Origin: CALFUK01 sp964450495
GTDB lineage: Bacteria; Bacteroidota; Bacteroidia; Chitinophagales; Saprospiraceae
Length of the DNA stretch: 18,447 nucleotides
Direction: 5' to 3'
Assembly (NCBI GenBank): GCA_964450495.1
Contig: CAYVFU010000087.1
Location: 1 to 18,447, forward strand
Both the position numbers and the translations under genes were made by a program. This document shows positions 1 through 8,248 of this stretch, one piece after another. The notes beneath the pieces are model-generated. The model had not been told where the DNA came from. It saw nothing but the letters and a program-made list of their open reading frames with translations, and searched no databases. The stretch's first letter is position 1. Each line of letters starts with the position of its first letter.

Positions 1-110
1 TTGATAGAGGCATCTATGTGTATGCAGGATTAATGCTTATTTATTTTGTACTCTCTTTATATGGGTTTATTAGTTGGAAAAAATCTTATGATGCACAAAC
101 AGCCAATTAG
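1..110 (+). CDS. pnuC: PnuC-family nicotinamide riboside transporter, C-terminal fragment
   Basis: Only the last 35 codons are in the window (frame begins at base 3, stop TAG at 108-110). The visible peptide has a hydrophobic helix (YAGLMLIYFVLSLYGFISW) followed by a short polar tail beginning KKSYDAQ. This ending, a last membrane helix with a G-x-x-x-W followed by lysines, is what PnuC-type vitamin transporters look like. Such proteins bring nicotinamide riboside (PnuC) or thiamine (PnuT) across the inner membrane by facilitated diffusion, with trapping by phosphorylation inside. The downstream overlapping gene is a NadR-type kinase, which favours nicotinamide riboside as substrate. The call rests on the short C-terminus plus the neighbour, so it is moderate; the fragment is cut by the window edge, not broken. 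Confidence 0.7.
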   Translation, partial: DRGIYVYAGLMLIYFVLSLYGFISWKKSYDAQTAN

Positions 111-618
111 GGTTTTAATTACAGGGCCCGAATCGACTGGGAAATCAACCATAGCATCTTATATATCAGATAAGTGGGAATTCAAATTGGTAAAAGAATA
201 TGCGCGCGAATATTTGGAATTAAAACATGGAACATACGTAAAAGACGACTTACTGGATATAGCTAAAGCACATCACGATTTAGTTGAATCAACAACGGCT
301 ACACACAATAATTTGGTGTTAGACACTTATTTATTAAACATTAAAATATGGTCTGAGTATAAATATGATTCTTGCGATCCGTGGATTTTAAACACCCTTA
401 ATTCAATTACGATTGACCACGTTTTTTTAACAACAGCTGGAGTTCCATGGACTTTTGATCCTCTAAGAGAGAATGAAAATAACCGAGAAGAATTGTTTTA
501 TATTTTTAAAAAGGAATTAGAACGTCTTAATTGGACTTACACCGTTTTGAAGAATGACAAAAAAGAAAGAGAAAAACAAATAGATGGATTTATCACTGAT
601 CTAATAACAAAGGCTTAA
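91..618 (+). CDS. NadR-type ribosylnicotinamide kinase (AAA_28 ATPase)
   Basis: A 175-residue P-loop protein predicted to phosphorylate nicotinamide riboside to NMN in the cytoplasm, the trapping step of NAD salvage. It has a Walker A at residues 12-19 (GPESTGKS), the family motif VKEYAREYLE shortly after, an LDTYLLNIKIW segment in the middle and a VPWTFDPLRE segment near residue 130. Both latter segments resemble the C-terminal kinase domain of NadR. The adenylyltransferase and DNA-binding domains of enterobacterial NadR are absent; kinase-only homologues of about this size are common in Bacteroidota. The frame is open from 46, but that extension would lie inside the pnuC end. ATG 91 (or ATG 88 next to it) puts the P-loop near the N-terminus as is usual. 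The start lies 20 nt inside pnuC in another frame, so the two are probably translationally coupled. Confidence 0.85.
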   Translation: MHKQPIRVLITGPESTGKSTIASYISDKWEFKLVKEYAREYLELKHGTYVKDDLLDIAKAHHDLVESTTATHNNLVLDTYLLNIKIWSEYKYDSCDPWILNTLNSITIDHVFLTTAGVPWTFDPLRENENNREELFYIFKKELERLNWTYTVLKNDKKEREKQIDGFITDLITKA

Positions 619-658
619 ATAAGTCGTTCCAGTCTAGTGACTAGAAGGTAGTCCCCTC

Positions 659-1384
659 TTATATGTACTCTACTATTCTCTTTAACCTTAAGACCGCACT
701 AATTTCCAAAGATAAATTCCTGATTTGTTGCTGAGGGAGACTACGTGGATTGCCTGGATCCCAAGGATTAATGACATTGTTTAAAGGTGGTTGATCATAT
801 TGCTTGGATATATCTGGGTGTATGCTTACTTCAATTGCACCACCAAACAATTCAGAAAAATCAAATTGATATCCACCACCTACAGTGAATCCATAATTAA
901 AATTATTTACCAATTCAATCGCTGGAGTCCAGGGGACAAACTGACTGTACTGTTCTAAATTTGTAGATAATGTATATTCAGCCCGTACACCCAATATATA
1001 GTATGGCTTAGCTGATTTCTCCATGTTTATAATTCGCTTTGCACCAGCAATTAGATTTACATTATTAAACACATAAGCTTGCCTTGCACGAAAAGAATTA
1101 ACACTCGTCGCATTAAACGTTCTGAATTCTGTGCTTCCTCTTCTGTGGAATCCAGCTTCTACGTATAATGAAGAAGGTTCATTTTCTTGATAACTCTCTA
1201 TAAAAAATGCACCGTGATAGCTAATGAGAGCTCCTCGATTAGGATAATTGCTCCATCGTTGAAAACCTAAGGATGGGCCAATTTTAGGCCCAAAGACGAA
1301 ACTTTGAGTGTATCCATCAGTAAGTAAAAAAAGAAAACAAAACCCAATAAAAAAAACGGTCTTAATCTGGTGTGTCACTTGCAT
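659..1384 (-). CDS. Outer-membrane beta-barrel protein, exported
   Basis: A 241-residue protein with a Sec signal peptide (hydrophobic stretch VFFIGFCFLFLL, cleavage expected near residues 26-27). The mature part has alternating aromatic/polar strands and glycine turns typical of small outer-membrane barrels of the PorT/OMP_b-brl kind, for example GAKRII, PYYILGVRAEY, NYGFTVGGGYQFDF and LSLEISAVLRLKRI. No enzymatic motif is visible. The frame is open up to an ATG at 1426, but that start leaves the signal peptide internal; ATG 1384 places it at the N-terminus. From 1384 it overlaps the end of the upstream glucosaminidase gene by 23 nt, so the two are almost surely co-transcribed. The specific function is unknown; a role in envelope biogenesis is inferred from its partner only. 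Confidence 0.75.
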   Translation of the reverse strand: MQVTHQIKTVFFIGFCFLFLLTDGYTQSFVFGPKIGPSLGFQRWSNYPNRGALISYHGAFFIESYQENEPSSLYVEAGFHRRGSTEFRTFNATSVNSFRARQAYVFNNVNLIAGAKRIINMEKSAKPYYILGVRAEYTLSTNLEQYSQFVPWTPAIELVNNFNYGFTVGGGYQFDFSELFGGAIEVSIHPDISKQYDQPPLNNVINPWDPGNPRSLPQQQIRNLSLEISAVLRLKRIVEYI

Positions 1385-2162
1385 GTACTTGTTGCTTTTG
1401 ATGAACTGCTTTAAATGTAACATCATTATTCGAATTATTTTTACTCCAACTTAATTCTTGTCCGACAACGATGGGACTGTGAATATTATTTGATTGAATC
1501 AATATGTTAGGGTCCATCTGATATTGTTCTGCAATTGATTGCAAAGACTCTCCTATCTGAACGATATGTGAATACGTAATGTCTTTTATGTTTTTAATAA
1601 ATTTTGGCATATTAATTCTGGCTATAGGTTCTGACGAACCATCATATTGATATAAAGCATAATCTTCTATTCTAGATATTAACTTTTCTGCGTATTGAGG
1701 GTCAGTGGCATAACCTGCTTTTTTTAGTCCTCGTGCCCAGGAGATGTAATCATAAGAAGGAATGGAAAATAAAAAACCATATCGGTAAGATTTCCTTGGG
1801 TTTAATAAGAATTCTGAATGAGCGATGTAGGAATCATGTGCAGATTGAAAAACGCGGAAGCAACTTTTGGTAAGTTGATTATTTGCATCATAATCATCAT
1901 CTTCTTTATAAATTTCTTGACCATTCCAATTACTACCGCATTTAATACCAAAGTGATTGTTTCCAATCTTGCTTAATGGGCTTTGCCCAATATTAGATTC
2001 CAGTAAACCTTGAGCTAATTTTATTGATGCAGGAATTCCAGTCCGATACATCTCTTCTATAGCAATATCCTTGTGTGCAAAGATATATTCTTGCACCTTC
2101 GATTGTGCATGTACTACTAAGGTGGAAGTTATGATCATACAAATCAGAATCAATCTCATCAT
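1362..2162 (-). CDS. Secreted N-acetylglucosaminidase (GH73-like) with C-terminal LysM
   Basis: A 266-residue exported peptidoglycan hydrolase. A signal peptide occupies about residues 1-20 (LILICMIITSTLVVHAQ). The glucosaminidase domain spans about 25-175 and contains AQGLLESNIGQSPLS, in which E55 is the expected catalytic glutamate. It also has the IGNNHFGIKC and WARGLKKAGYATDPQYAEKL segments characteristic of FlgJ/GH73-type enzymes in Bacteroidota. A LysM module at about 197-239 (HIVQIGESLQSIAEQYQM) should bind glycan. The family cleaves the GlcNAc-beta-1,4-MurNAc bond, probably in the periplasm during wall remodelling. An upstream in-frame TTG at 2168 exists; ATG 2162 (or 2159) gives a normal signal peptide. 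After LysM the last 25 or so residues are polar and overlap the next gene. Domain calls come from motif recognition, not a profile search. Confidence 0.88.
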   Translation of the reverse strand: MMRLILICMIITSTLVVHAQSKVQEYIFAHKDIAIEEMYRTGIPASIKLAQGLLESNIGQSPLSKIGNNHFGIKCGSNWNGQEIYKEDDDYDANNQLTKSCFRVFQSAHDSYIAHSEFLLNPRKSYRYGFLFSIPSYDYISWARGLKKAGYATDPQYAEKLISRIEDYALYQYDGSSEPIARINMPKFIKNIKDITYSHIVQIGESLQSIAEQYQMDPNILIQSNNIHSPIVVGQELSWSKNNSNNDVTFKAVHQKQQVHASDTPD

Positions 2163-2281
2163 ATTCAACTTAAAGCTTATATATTATTTTAAGTTTAAAT
2201 CAAACTTTATTCCAAAGAATTCCATTACTCTTGTATAACTGCTTATTGCAAGCATTTTAATACAATACTAACACAAGTTTT

Positions 2282-2890
2282 ATGGATTTTTTAGACTTAT
2301 TAAAGGGACAGCTTTCTGACGATGCCATTGATGGATTGAGCAGGCACACTGGCATTAACGATTCTGCAAAGACTAAGAATGCGACGAATGCTATTCTTGC
2401 CTTTCTTACAAAAGCACTAGCAAATAATACTTCTTCTGCAAATGGTGCTGGAGCATTAATGGGTGCATTAGATCGTGACCACGATGGTAGTGTGTTGGAT
2501 GATGTTATGGGTTTGCTGACGGGTGCAGTAGGAGGAGGATATAACTCTAAAACGTTAAATGGAATTGGAATTCTTGGTCACATTTTGGGAGCAAGGCAGA
2601 ATTTTGTTGTCGAAGCTATTGCAAAAATGGTAGGACTTCAAAAGAACCAAACAGCAATGCTGATGATTCGATTAGCACCATTAGTGTTAGGAATGTTAGG
2701 TAAAAAGAAGAAAGAGAATAACCTAAATGAGCGAGGCTTATCAGACTTGTTGTCGAACACTATAACACATAGAGAAAATAATGACCAAGGAATTTTGAGT
2801 AGAATATTAGACAGGGATAAAGACGGAAGTGCTATGGATGAAATCGCCAAAATGGGAATGAGCGTCCTCGGCAACTTTTTATTTAGATAA
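2282..2890 (+). CDS. DUF937 (YidB-like) protein with two D-x-D-x-D-G-S loops
   Basis: A 202-residue soluble, helix-rich protein without signal peptide. The start (MDFLDLLKGQLSDDAIDGLS) and the alternation of small-residue helices (AILAFLTKALANN, APLVLGMLGKKKK) match DUF937/YidB-type proteins, whose biochemical role is unknown. Two near-identical acidic loops occur, LDRDHDGSVLDD at about 63-74 and LDRDKDGSAMDE at about 176-187. Each has the D-x-D-x-D-G-S spacing of Ca2+-binding loops, although the residue at EF-hand position 12 is not acidic, so a canonical EF hand is not supported. The upstream gene is divergent; the intergenic region shows no clear consensus promoter. A strong terminator lies 140 nt downstream. 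The family assignment is confident; function is not assignable. Confidence 0.8.
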   Translation: MDFLDLLKGQLSDDAIDGLSRHTGINDSAKTKNATNAILAFLTKALANNTSSANGAGALMGALDRDHDGSVLDDVMGLLTGAVGGGYNSKTLNGIGILGHILGARQNFVVEAIAKMVGLQKNQTAMLMIRLAPLVLGMLGKKKKENNLNERGLSDLLSNTITHRENNDQGILSRILDRDKDGSAMDEIAKMGMSVLGNFLFR

Positions 2891-3030
2891 AGGATGCACC
2901 AATATAAAAAGGTCTGGCGGGAAGATATACCTTTATCAATGATTGAGTAGTTCTTGAGTTAGTTTTTGGCAAATTAATATAGAAAACATTCTAATTACTT
3001 TGGCTAAATAATGTTGAATTTATAACAATA

Positions 3031-3066
3031 AAAAACCCTAACCGAATTCATCCAGTTAGGGTTTTT
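3031..3066. terminator. Bidirectional intrinsic terminator between convergent genes
   Basis: A perfect 12-bp stem pairs 3031-3042 (AAAAACCCTAAC) with 3055-3066 (GTTAGGGTTTTT) around a 12-nt loop. The A-run on one side and the T-run on the other give a U-tract in both directions. It sits between the DUF937 gene (plus) and the 79-residue gene (minus), which converge on it. Confidence 0.9.
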
Positions 3067-3086
3067 CTTTTCAACAACGTGCGACG

Positions 3087-3326
3087 TTACTGAAGCTTTG
3101 CTTCTAAAGCAGTAATGCTACTATACACCATTAAGTCATTGATGACATTTTTTGATGGAACGAAGCTTACTTTAGGCAAAAGCTTAAATGCTTTCAAAAG
3201 GTTTTTATACTCTCTCCACAAAGACTTGTCCTCGTGAATTGCGTGCTCTATTTCGAGCTTTTCAACTAGTGAAGCATCAGAGTAAAGATATCGCACGATG
3301 TGATTTTCAGTGTAAGTTTTATCCAT
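3087..3326 (-). CDS. Small conserved Bacteroidota protein of 79 residues, function unknown
   Basis: A 79-residue, charged, soluble protein with no signal peptide or membrane helix. The N-terminal half (ENHIVRYLYSDASLVEKLEI, then a stretch of the type EHAIHEDKSLWREYKNLL) resembles the N-terminal helical segment of FecR/anti-sigma-like proteins and of a group of short stand-alone proteins common in Bacteroidota. No transmembrane anchor or further domain follows, so an anti-sigma function cannot be claimed. It is transcribed divergently from the large propeller gene at 3455 with 128 nt between starts, and its 3' end faces the terminator at 3031-3066. Real-gene status is supported by the ATG start, the composition and the well-placed terminator. 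Confidence 0.7.
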   Translation of the reverse strand: MDKTYTENHIVRYLYSDASLVEKLEIEHAIHEDKSLWREYKNLLKAFKLLPKVSFVPSKNVINDLMVYSSITALEAKLQ

Positions 3327-3454
3327 ATAAACTTTTTAATTAAAAAAACATCGTGTCCTTTATAAACTATAAGTTAAAGGAAATATTGTGCCGATTTTAT
3401 TTGAATCCAATAATTTAACAATTTATGAATATCTTCAATATATAATTTTGCTAT

Positions 3455-6439
3455 ATGAAATTTATAAGAATTCTGTTGGTTTTGTCCTTAACTATTGCAT
3501 TCGAAATGCAAATCAATTGTCAAGCTGTATCTGACGTGCTCTCTTATCGAAATATTGGGCCTACGCGAGGTGGTCGTGTAACCGCAGTTGCAGGAGTCAC
3601 CTCCTTACCAAACACTTATTATATGGGTGCAACTGGAGGTGGATTATGGAAGTCTGAAGACTATGGAACCAGTTGGAAAAATGTATCTGATGGCTATTTT
3701 GATAGCCCCTCAATTGGTGCAATTCGAGTCTGTCAAACTGACCCAAATATTATTTACGTTGGAACTGGTTCAGATGGATTGCGTAGCAATGTCATTAGCG
3801 GAAAAGGGGTTTATAAATCAACAGACGCAGGTAAGACTTGGACTCATATTGGATTGAAAGAAACAGGTCATATAGGCGCTGTAGAAATTCACCCTGATAA
3901 TCCTGATGTGGTCTTTGTGGCAGCAATTGGTAATGCTTTTGCAGCAAATGAAGAGCGTGGCATATATAAGACAATGGATGGTGGGAAAAACTGGAAAAAA
4001 GTCCTCTATCTTAATGATAAAATTGGTTTTTCAGACTTAGAATTTCATCCAGAAAACCCAAAAATACTATATGCTGGTGCTTGGAAGGCGCAAAGAACGC
4101 CGTGGACGATTATTTCTGGTGGCATGCAAGAAGGAGGTATCTATAAGTCTGTTGATGGCGGTGAATCATGGAGTCAATTAAAGACAGGCTTACCTACAGG
4201 ACTTATCGGCAAGATTGATTTAGCAGTATCTCCGCATAAAGCAGACAGACTGTTTGCATTAATCGAAGCACCAAAAGGTATAGGTGGGCTATACATGTCA
4301 GAAATGGCCGGAGACAGCTTCAATATTGTATCAAACAAAAAAGAATTATTGGATCGTCCTTTTTACTACTGTAATGTCGACGCTGATCCCAATAATGCAG
4401 ATGTTGTTTATGTGAATTCAACACGATATTTTAAATCGGAAGATGCTGGTAAATCCTGGAAACGGATTGCTACACCTCATGGAGATAATCACGATATGTG
4501 GATAAATCAAAACAATAGTGATTTGTATATTCAAGGAAATGATGGTGGTGCAAATGTTACTTTTAATGGAGGGGTTACATGGTCTTCACAATTGAATCAA
4601 TCAACCGCAGAGCTTTATCAAGTAGAAGTAGATGACCGACACCCTTACTGGTTATATGCTGGACAACAAGATAATTATACAACGATTTCTGTACCAAGCA
4701 GTCCTCCATACGGCTTGCAAGGTGGAGGCTTAGCTTATGTCACAAATACGGGAGGTTGTGAAACAGGTCCTGCTGTTCCAAAACCAGGCAATCCAGACAT
4801 TGTGTATTCTAATTGCAAAGGAAGATTTGGCGTGTTTAACAAAAAGACTGGGCAAGAAAAAAGATACTATGTCGGTGCATCAAATATGTATGGGCATAAC
4901 CCCAAAAACCTTGAGTATCGTTTTCAACGTGTCTCGCCTATTCACATAAGTCCACATGACTCATCTGTCATATACCATTGTTCACAATATGTACACAAGA
5001 CCACTGACGAAGGTGAAACATGGGAAACTATTTCTCCAGATTTAACCGCTTTTACAGAAGAAACCCAGCAAATTTCAGGATCTCCAATAACAAGAGACAT
5101 AACAGGTGAAGAGTTTTACAGCACTATTTATTCTATGAGGGAGTCATCTGTGGAAAAAGGCGTGTTATGGGTGGGTGCAAATGATGGCCCCGTACATGTT
5201 AGTAAAGATGGAGGTAAAACTTGGGACAATGTCACACCTTCTGGATTTAAAATGGGTGGCAGAGTTGATAGTGTAGAACCGTCTCCACATGTTGCGGGTA
5301 AAGCAATAGTCACAACTTTACGGTATCAGCTGAATGATTGGAAGCCATATATTTTTAGGACGACAGATTATGGAAAAACTTGGGATCTGATTACAAACGG
5401 AATTCCATCTGATTACCCTGTTCGCGTAGTGAGAGAAGATCCGAATAAAGAAGGACTTTTATATGCAGGTACTGAGTATGGGATGTTCGTTTCAAAAAAT
5501 GACGGAGAAAAATGGGAACGGTTTCAATTGAATTTACCTATTACGCCGATAACAGATATAAAAATAAAGAACTATGATCTGGTCTTATCAACAATGGGAA
5601 GAGGCTTTTGGATTTTAGATAATTTGTCTCCATTGTATAATGAAAATACGGAGCTTACAATAAACCAATTATTTAAACCAAAAAATGACTTCCGATCAAG
5701 GTATCGCGGCACAAACAAATCTTCAGTGCCTAATTATCCTTCTCCAGGAATTGACATTGACTATTTTTTGGTTGATACAGTGACATCACAATTAAGACTA
5801 GATATTCTAAATGTGGATAAACAAATCGTGAGAAGTTATTTTTCAGCCCTGCCAGAAATAAAAGAGGATCAGGAACGAGATATGGCAACTGGTTTTATCA
5901 AGGAAGGCTCAACACCTTCACTCAAAACAGCAAAAGGAATGCATCGGTTTAAGTGGGACGGGAGACATGCTGGACCTTGGGATAAGAAGGCATCAAGCGC
6001 CTATAAAAGCGGACCATTAGTTGCACCTGGAGACTATGCTGTTCGATTAACAATTAATGGGGAATCACAAGAAAAAATGTTTAAAGTAAAACCTGATCCA
6101 AGAGTTCTTGCAGAAGGAATTTCCATTGAGGATATGAAAGAACAAGAACGCTTAGCCTTAGAATGCGTGTCTTTATTAAATAAAGTAAAACGTCATCTGG
6201 AAAGCTTAGAACAAGAAAAGAAATCGTTAGACGATAAAAATATGCAAGACAAGGTAGACGAACTCAATGCTTCGATAAATAAACTAAAAACTGCCGAAGG
6301 TAGATATCAGAAGCCAGCATTAATCAGCCAAATTTCATATTTATTTTCTATGCTCAAGCAAGCTGATCAAAGACCAGGCAAAGACGCTTACAAACGTTTA
6401 ACAGAATTAAAAGAAATATTTCAAGAATTGACAGACTAA
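3455..6439 (+). CDS. Exported VPS10/sortilin-like Asp-box beta-propeller protein
   Basis: A 994-residue exported protein. A signal peptide covers about residues 1-24. From about 66 to 690 it carries roughly ten Asp-box (BNR) hairpins of the form S/T-x-D-x-G-x-x-W, for example KSEDYGTSW, KSTDAGKTW, KTMDGGKNW, KSVDGGESW, KTTDEGETW, VSKDGGKTW and RTTDYGKTW. This is the repeat architecture of VPS10/sortilin and sialidase-like propellers, and such proteins are often auto-named 'glycosyl hydrolase'. A FlgD-like Ig segment follows at about 825-890 (HRFKWDGRHAGPWDK, APGDYAVRLTINGE), then a helical coiled coil at about 895-950. No sialidase active-site arginine triad was identified, so an enzymatic role is not supported; binding or scaffolding is as likely. 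There is no T9SS sorting domain at the C-terminus. The next gene starts 30 nt downstream. Confidence 0.85.
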   Translation: MKFIRILLVLSLTIAFEMQINCQAVSDVLSYRNIGPTRGGRVTAVAGVTSLPNTYYMGATGGGLWKSEDYGTSWKNVSDGYFDSPSIGAIRVCQTDPNIIYVGTGSDGLRSNVISGKGVYKSTDAGKTWTHIGLKETGHIGAVEIHPDNPDVVFVAAIGNAFAANEERGIYKTMDGGKNWKKVLYLNDKIGFSDLEFHPENPKILYAGAWKAQRTPWTIISGGMQEGGIYKSVDGGESWSQLKTGLPTGLIGKIDLAVSPHKADRLFALIEAPKGIGGLYMSEMAGDSFNIVSNKKELLDRPFYYCNVDADPNNADVVYVNSTRYFKSEDAGKSWKRIATPHGDNHDMWINQNNSDLYIQGNDGGANVTFNGGVTWSSQLNQSTAELYQVEVDDRHPYWLYAGQQDNYTTISVPSSPPYGLQGGGLAYVTNTGGCETGPAVPKPGNPDIVYSNCKGRFGVFNKKTGQEKRYYVGASNMYGHNPKNLEYRFQRVSPIHISPHDSSVIYHCSQYVHKTTDEGETWETISPDLTAFTEETQQISGSPITRDITGEEFYSTIYSMRESSVEKGVLWVGANDGPVHVSKDGGKTWDNVTPSGFKMGGRVDSVEPSPHVAGKAIVTTLRYQLNDWKPYIFRTTDYGKTWDLITNGIPSDYPVRVVREDPNKEGLLYAGTEYGMFVSKNDGEKWERFQLNLPITPITDIKIKNYDLVLSTMGRGFWILDNLSPLYNENTELTINQLFKPKNDFRSRYRGTNKSSVPNYPSPGIDIDYFLVDTVTSQLRLDILNVDKQIVRSYFSALPEIKEDQERDMATGFIKEGSTPSLKTAKGMHRFKWDGRHAGPWDKKASSAYKSGPLVAPGDYAVRLTINGESQEKMFKVKPDPRVLAEGISIEDMKEQERLALECVSLLNKVKRHLESLEQEKKSLDDKNMQDKVDELNASINKLKTAEGRYQKPALISQISYLFSMLKQADQRPGKDAYKRLTELKEIFQELTD

Positions 6440-6469
6440 CCTGATCAAAACATTAAGCACAAAAAACAT

Positions 6470-7678
6470 ATGAATTCAACGATTATTGGCCAATTTCCAT
6501 CTTTATCAAATGTATACAATGGTAAAAGAGGAATTTTTTTAGACGGCCCTGCTGGAGTACAAGTTCCCTCTTCTGTGATTGAAGCAATTTCTGATTATTA
6601 CAAACATTCCAATGCCAATACACATGGAGCGTTTGCAACAACACAGCAAACAGACGTGATCATGCAAGACACAAGGGAAGCATGTGCATCTTTTTTACAT
6701 GCAGAGAGCTACAAGTGTATTTCTTTTGGACAAAACATGACTAGTCTGAACTATTCTTTGAGTAGAGCAATAGGGCGCCAACTGAATAAAGGAGATGAAA
6801 TTTTAATTACACAATTAGATCATGAATCTAACAGAGGACCTTGGTTGCGTTTGCAAGATAAAGGGATCATTGTCAAGGAAATTGGCATACACAGTAACGG
6901 AACTATTAATTACGACGACCTGACTGAGAAAATATCAGCTAAGACCAAATTGTTATGTATGGGGATGGCTTCAAATTATACGGGAGCCGTTAATGATGTT
7001 GCATTTGCGAGAAAGCTAACTCAGGAACATGGAGCTCAATTGTTGTTAGATGCTGTTCATTATGCGCCACACTTTAGTATAGATGTACAAAAAATGGACT
7101 GTGATTTTTTGTTGTGCTCGGCTTATAAATTTTATGGTCCTCATGTTGGTATTTTGTATGCTAAACAAGGACATTTGGATAGCTTAGATACAGACTTTTT
7201 GAGAACCGCAGATTCTAATTCTCCTTATAGAATAGAAACGGGGACATTAAATCATGCTGCGATAGCAGGAGTAAAAGCAAGTATAGAGTTTGTTGCCTCA
7301 ATGGGAAGTGGTGAAACACTTAGACATCAGTTGGAAACCGCCTATCAATCAATTGAAAAACATGAAAAGGAGTTAGCAATCAAATTATATTCATATTTAA
7401 TATCATCAACAAATTATGCTGTAGTTGGCCCTGACTTTTCTACTAAGAGAGCGCCCACGTTATCTTTTTTATCGGAAAACAACAAGTCTTTACACTTATG
7501 CAAAAAATTAGCAGCAGAAAATGTATTTGCATGGGATGGACACTTTTATGCCTTACGTGCGTCTGAAGTATTAGGCAATGAAGAAAAAGGCGGTGTGACA
7601 AGAATGGGTATTTCTGTTTATACTACAGATTCAGATGTTGAAGAGACAATTACATTGCTGAAGGAGCTAGCAAATTAG
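6470..7678 (+). CDS. Class-V PLP-dependent enzyme, cysteine-desulfurase-like (VC1184-type)
   Basis: A 402-residue cytoplasmic fold-type I PLP enzyme. Key residues are visible: the Schiff-base lysine K220 in CSAYKFYGPHVG, D194 in LLLDAVHYAPH contacting the pyridine nitrogen, H118 in LDHESN probably stacking on the ring, and the substrate-pocket loop ETGTLNH near 256-262. The overall pattern matches the 'cysteine desulfurase family, VC1184 subfamily'. In IscS/SufS a cysteine in a C-terminal loop carries the persulfide; here the corresponding region reads FAWDGHFYALR and contains no cysteine. A true desulfurase activity is therefore doubtful, and the substrate is unknown. It lies 30 nt after the propeller gene and 58 nt before a thioredoxin-like gene, so co-transcription is probable. 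Confidence 0.85.
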   Translation: MNSTIIGQFPSLSNVYNGKRGIFLDGPAGVQVPSSVIEAISDYYKHSNANTHGAFATTQQTDVIMQDTREACASFLHAESYKCISFGQNMTSLNYSLSRAIGRQLNKGDEILITQLDHESNRGPWLRLQDKGIIVKEIGIHSNGTINYDDLTEKISAKTKLLCMGMASNYTGAVNDVAFARKLTQEHGAQLLLDAVHYAPHFSIDVQKMDCDFLLCSAYKFYGPHVGILYAKQGHLDSLDTDFLRTADSNSPYRIETGTLNHAAIAGVKASIEFVASMGSGETLRHQLETAYQSIEKHEKELAIKLYSYLISSTNYAVVGPDFSTKRAPTLSFLSENNKSLHLCKKLAAENVFAWDGHFYALRASEVLGNEEKGGVTRMGISVYTTDSDVEETITLLKELAN

Positions 7679-7736
7679 AGAATAAATCTAGCTATGTTTT
7701 TTGAATTGTTTACACGTTGAAATTGTTGATTACACT

Positions 7737-8204
7737 ATGGAGCAAAAGCTTTTTTTGATTAGTATCCTATTATTCATATCAGGAACCTTGTTGTCGCAAG
7801 CTGCACCAGATTTTTCGTTTTCAACTATAGAAGAAAAGATAGAGAGCCTGTCAGATTTAAAGGGCGAAGTATTGTATGTCAGTTTTTGGGCTAGTTGGTG
7901 CAAGCCATGTATCAATAATTTTGAAAAGTATGAGGAGATGAGAGCTGAGCTTGCAGAAATTGGTGTTGTCTTGTTAAATGTAAATATTGATAAAGACGAA
8001 TCTAATTGGCACAGTGCGATGGTAAAGCATAAGATTATTGGTACGCATGTTAGAGGAAATGATTTGGATGAATTACAAGAAGTGTATGAATTATATAGTA
8101 TCCCTTCTTATGAGATAATTAATAAGAGAGGAGATTTTGTTTATTTGTCTACTAGCCCAAATCGAAATATTATACAGGAATTTAAAGAATGGGTAAAAGA
8201 ATAA
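7737..8204 (+). CDS. TlpA-like periplasmic thioredoxin-fold protein
   Basis: A 155-residue exported thiol-disulfide protein. The signal peptide is residues 1-22 (FLISILLFISGTLLSQA). The mature part begins APDFSF and has the catalytic motif FWASWCKPC with C55 and C58. The expected cis-proline is P123 in SIPSYEII. This layout fits TlpA/ResA-type reductases that reduce disulfides, for example in apocytochromes, in the periplasm; the actual client is unknown. An in-frame TTG at 7701 would add 12 residues before the signal peptide, so ATG 7737 is preferred. It is 58 nt downstream of the PLP enzyme and 44 nt upstream of the mechanosensitive channel gene, on the same strand. Confidence 0.88.
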   Translation: MEQKLFLISILLFISGTLLSQAAPDFSFSTIEEKIESLSDLKGEVLYVSFWASWCKPCINNFEKYEEMRAELAEIGVVLLNVNIDKDESNWHSAMVKHKIIGTHVRGNDLDELQEVYELYSIPSYEIINKRGDFVYLSTSPNRNIIQEFKEWVKE

Positions 8205-8248
8205 ATTCAAATTTCTGTTAGCCCACACCAAATGTGAAATAGTACATC

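Noticed and set aside
633..645. TCTAG-TGA-CTAGA inverted repeat between the convergent kinase and barrel genes
   Set aside because: A stem of only 5 bp with no U-tract on either strand; too weak to call a terminator.
2960..3066. Possible small RNA: promoter-like TTACTTTG at 2995 followed by the terminator at 3031
   Set aside because: The box misses the consensus and the nearest TTG is 26 nt upstream; the terminator is already explained by the convergent genes.
3443..3450. TAATTTTG matching the -7 promoter consensus just before the propeller gene
   Set aside because: The start would fall at the ATG itself (leaderless) and there is no -33 box at usable distance, so it is not listed as a promoter.
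5128..5313. Minus-strand frame inside the propeller gene
   Set aside because: Shadow of the repetitive plus-strand coding sequence; no start context or domain.
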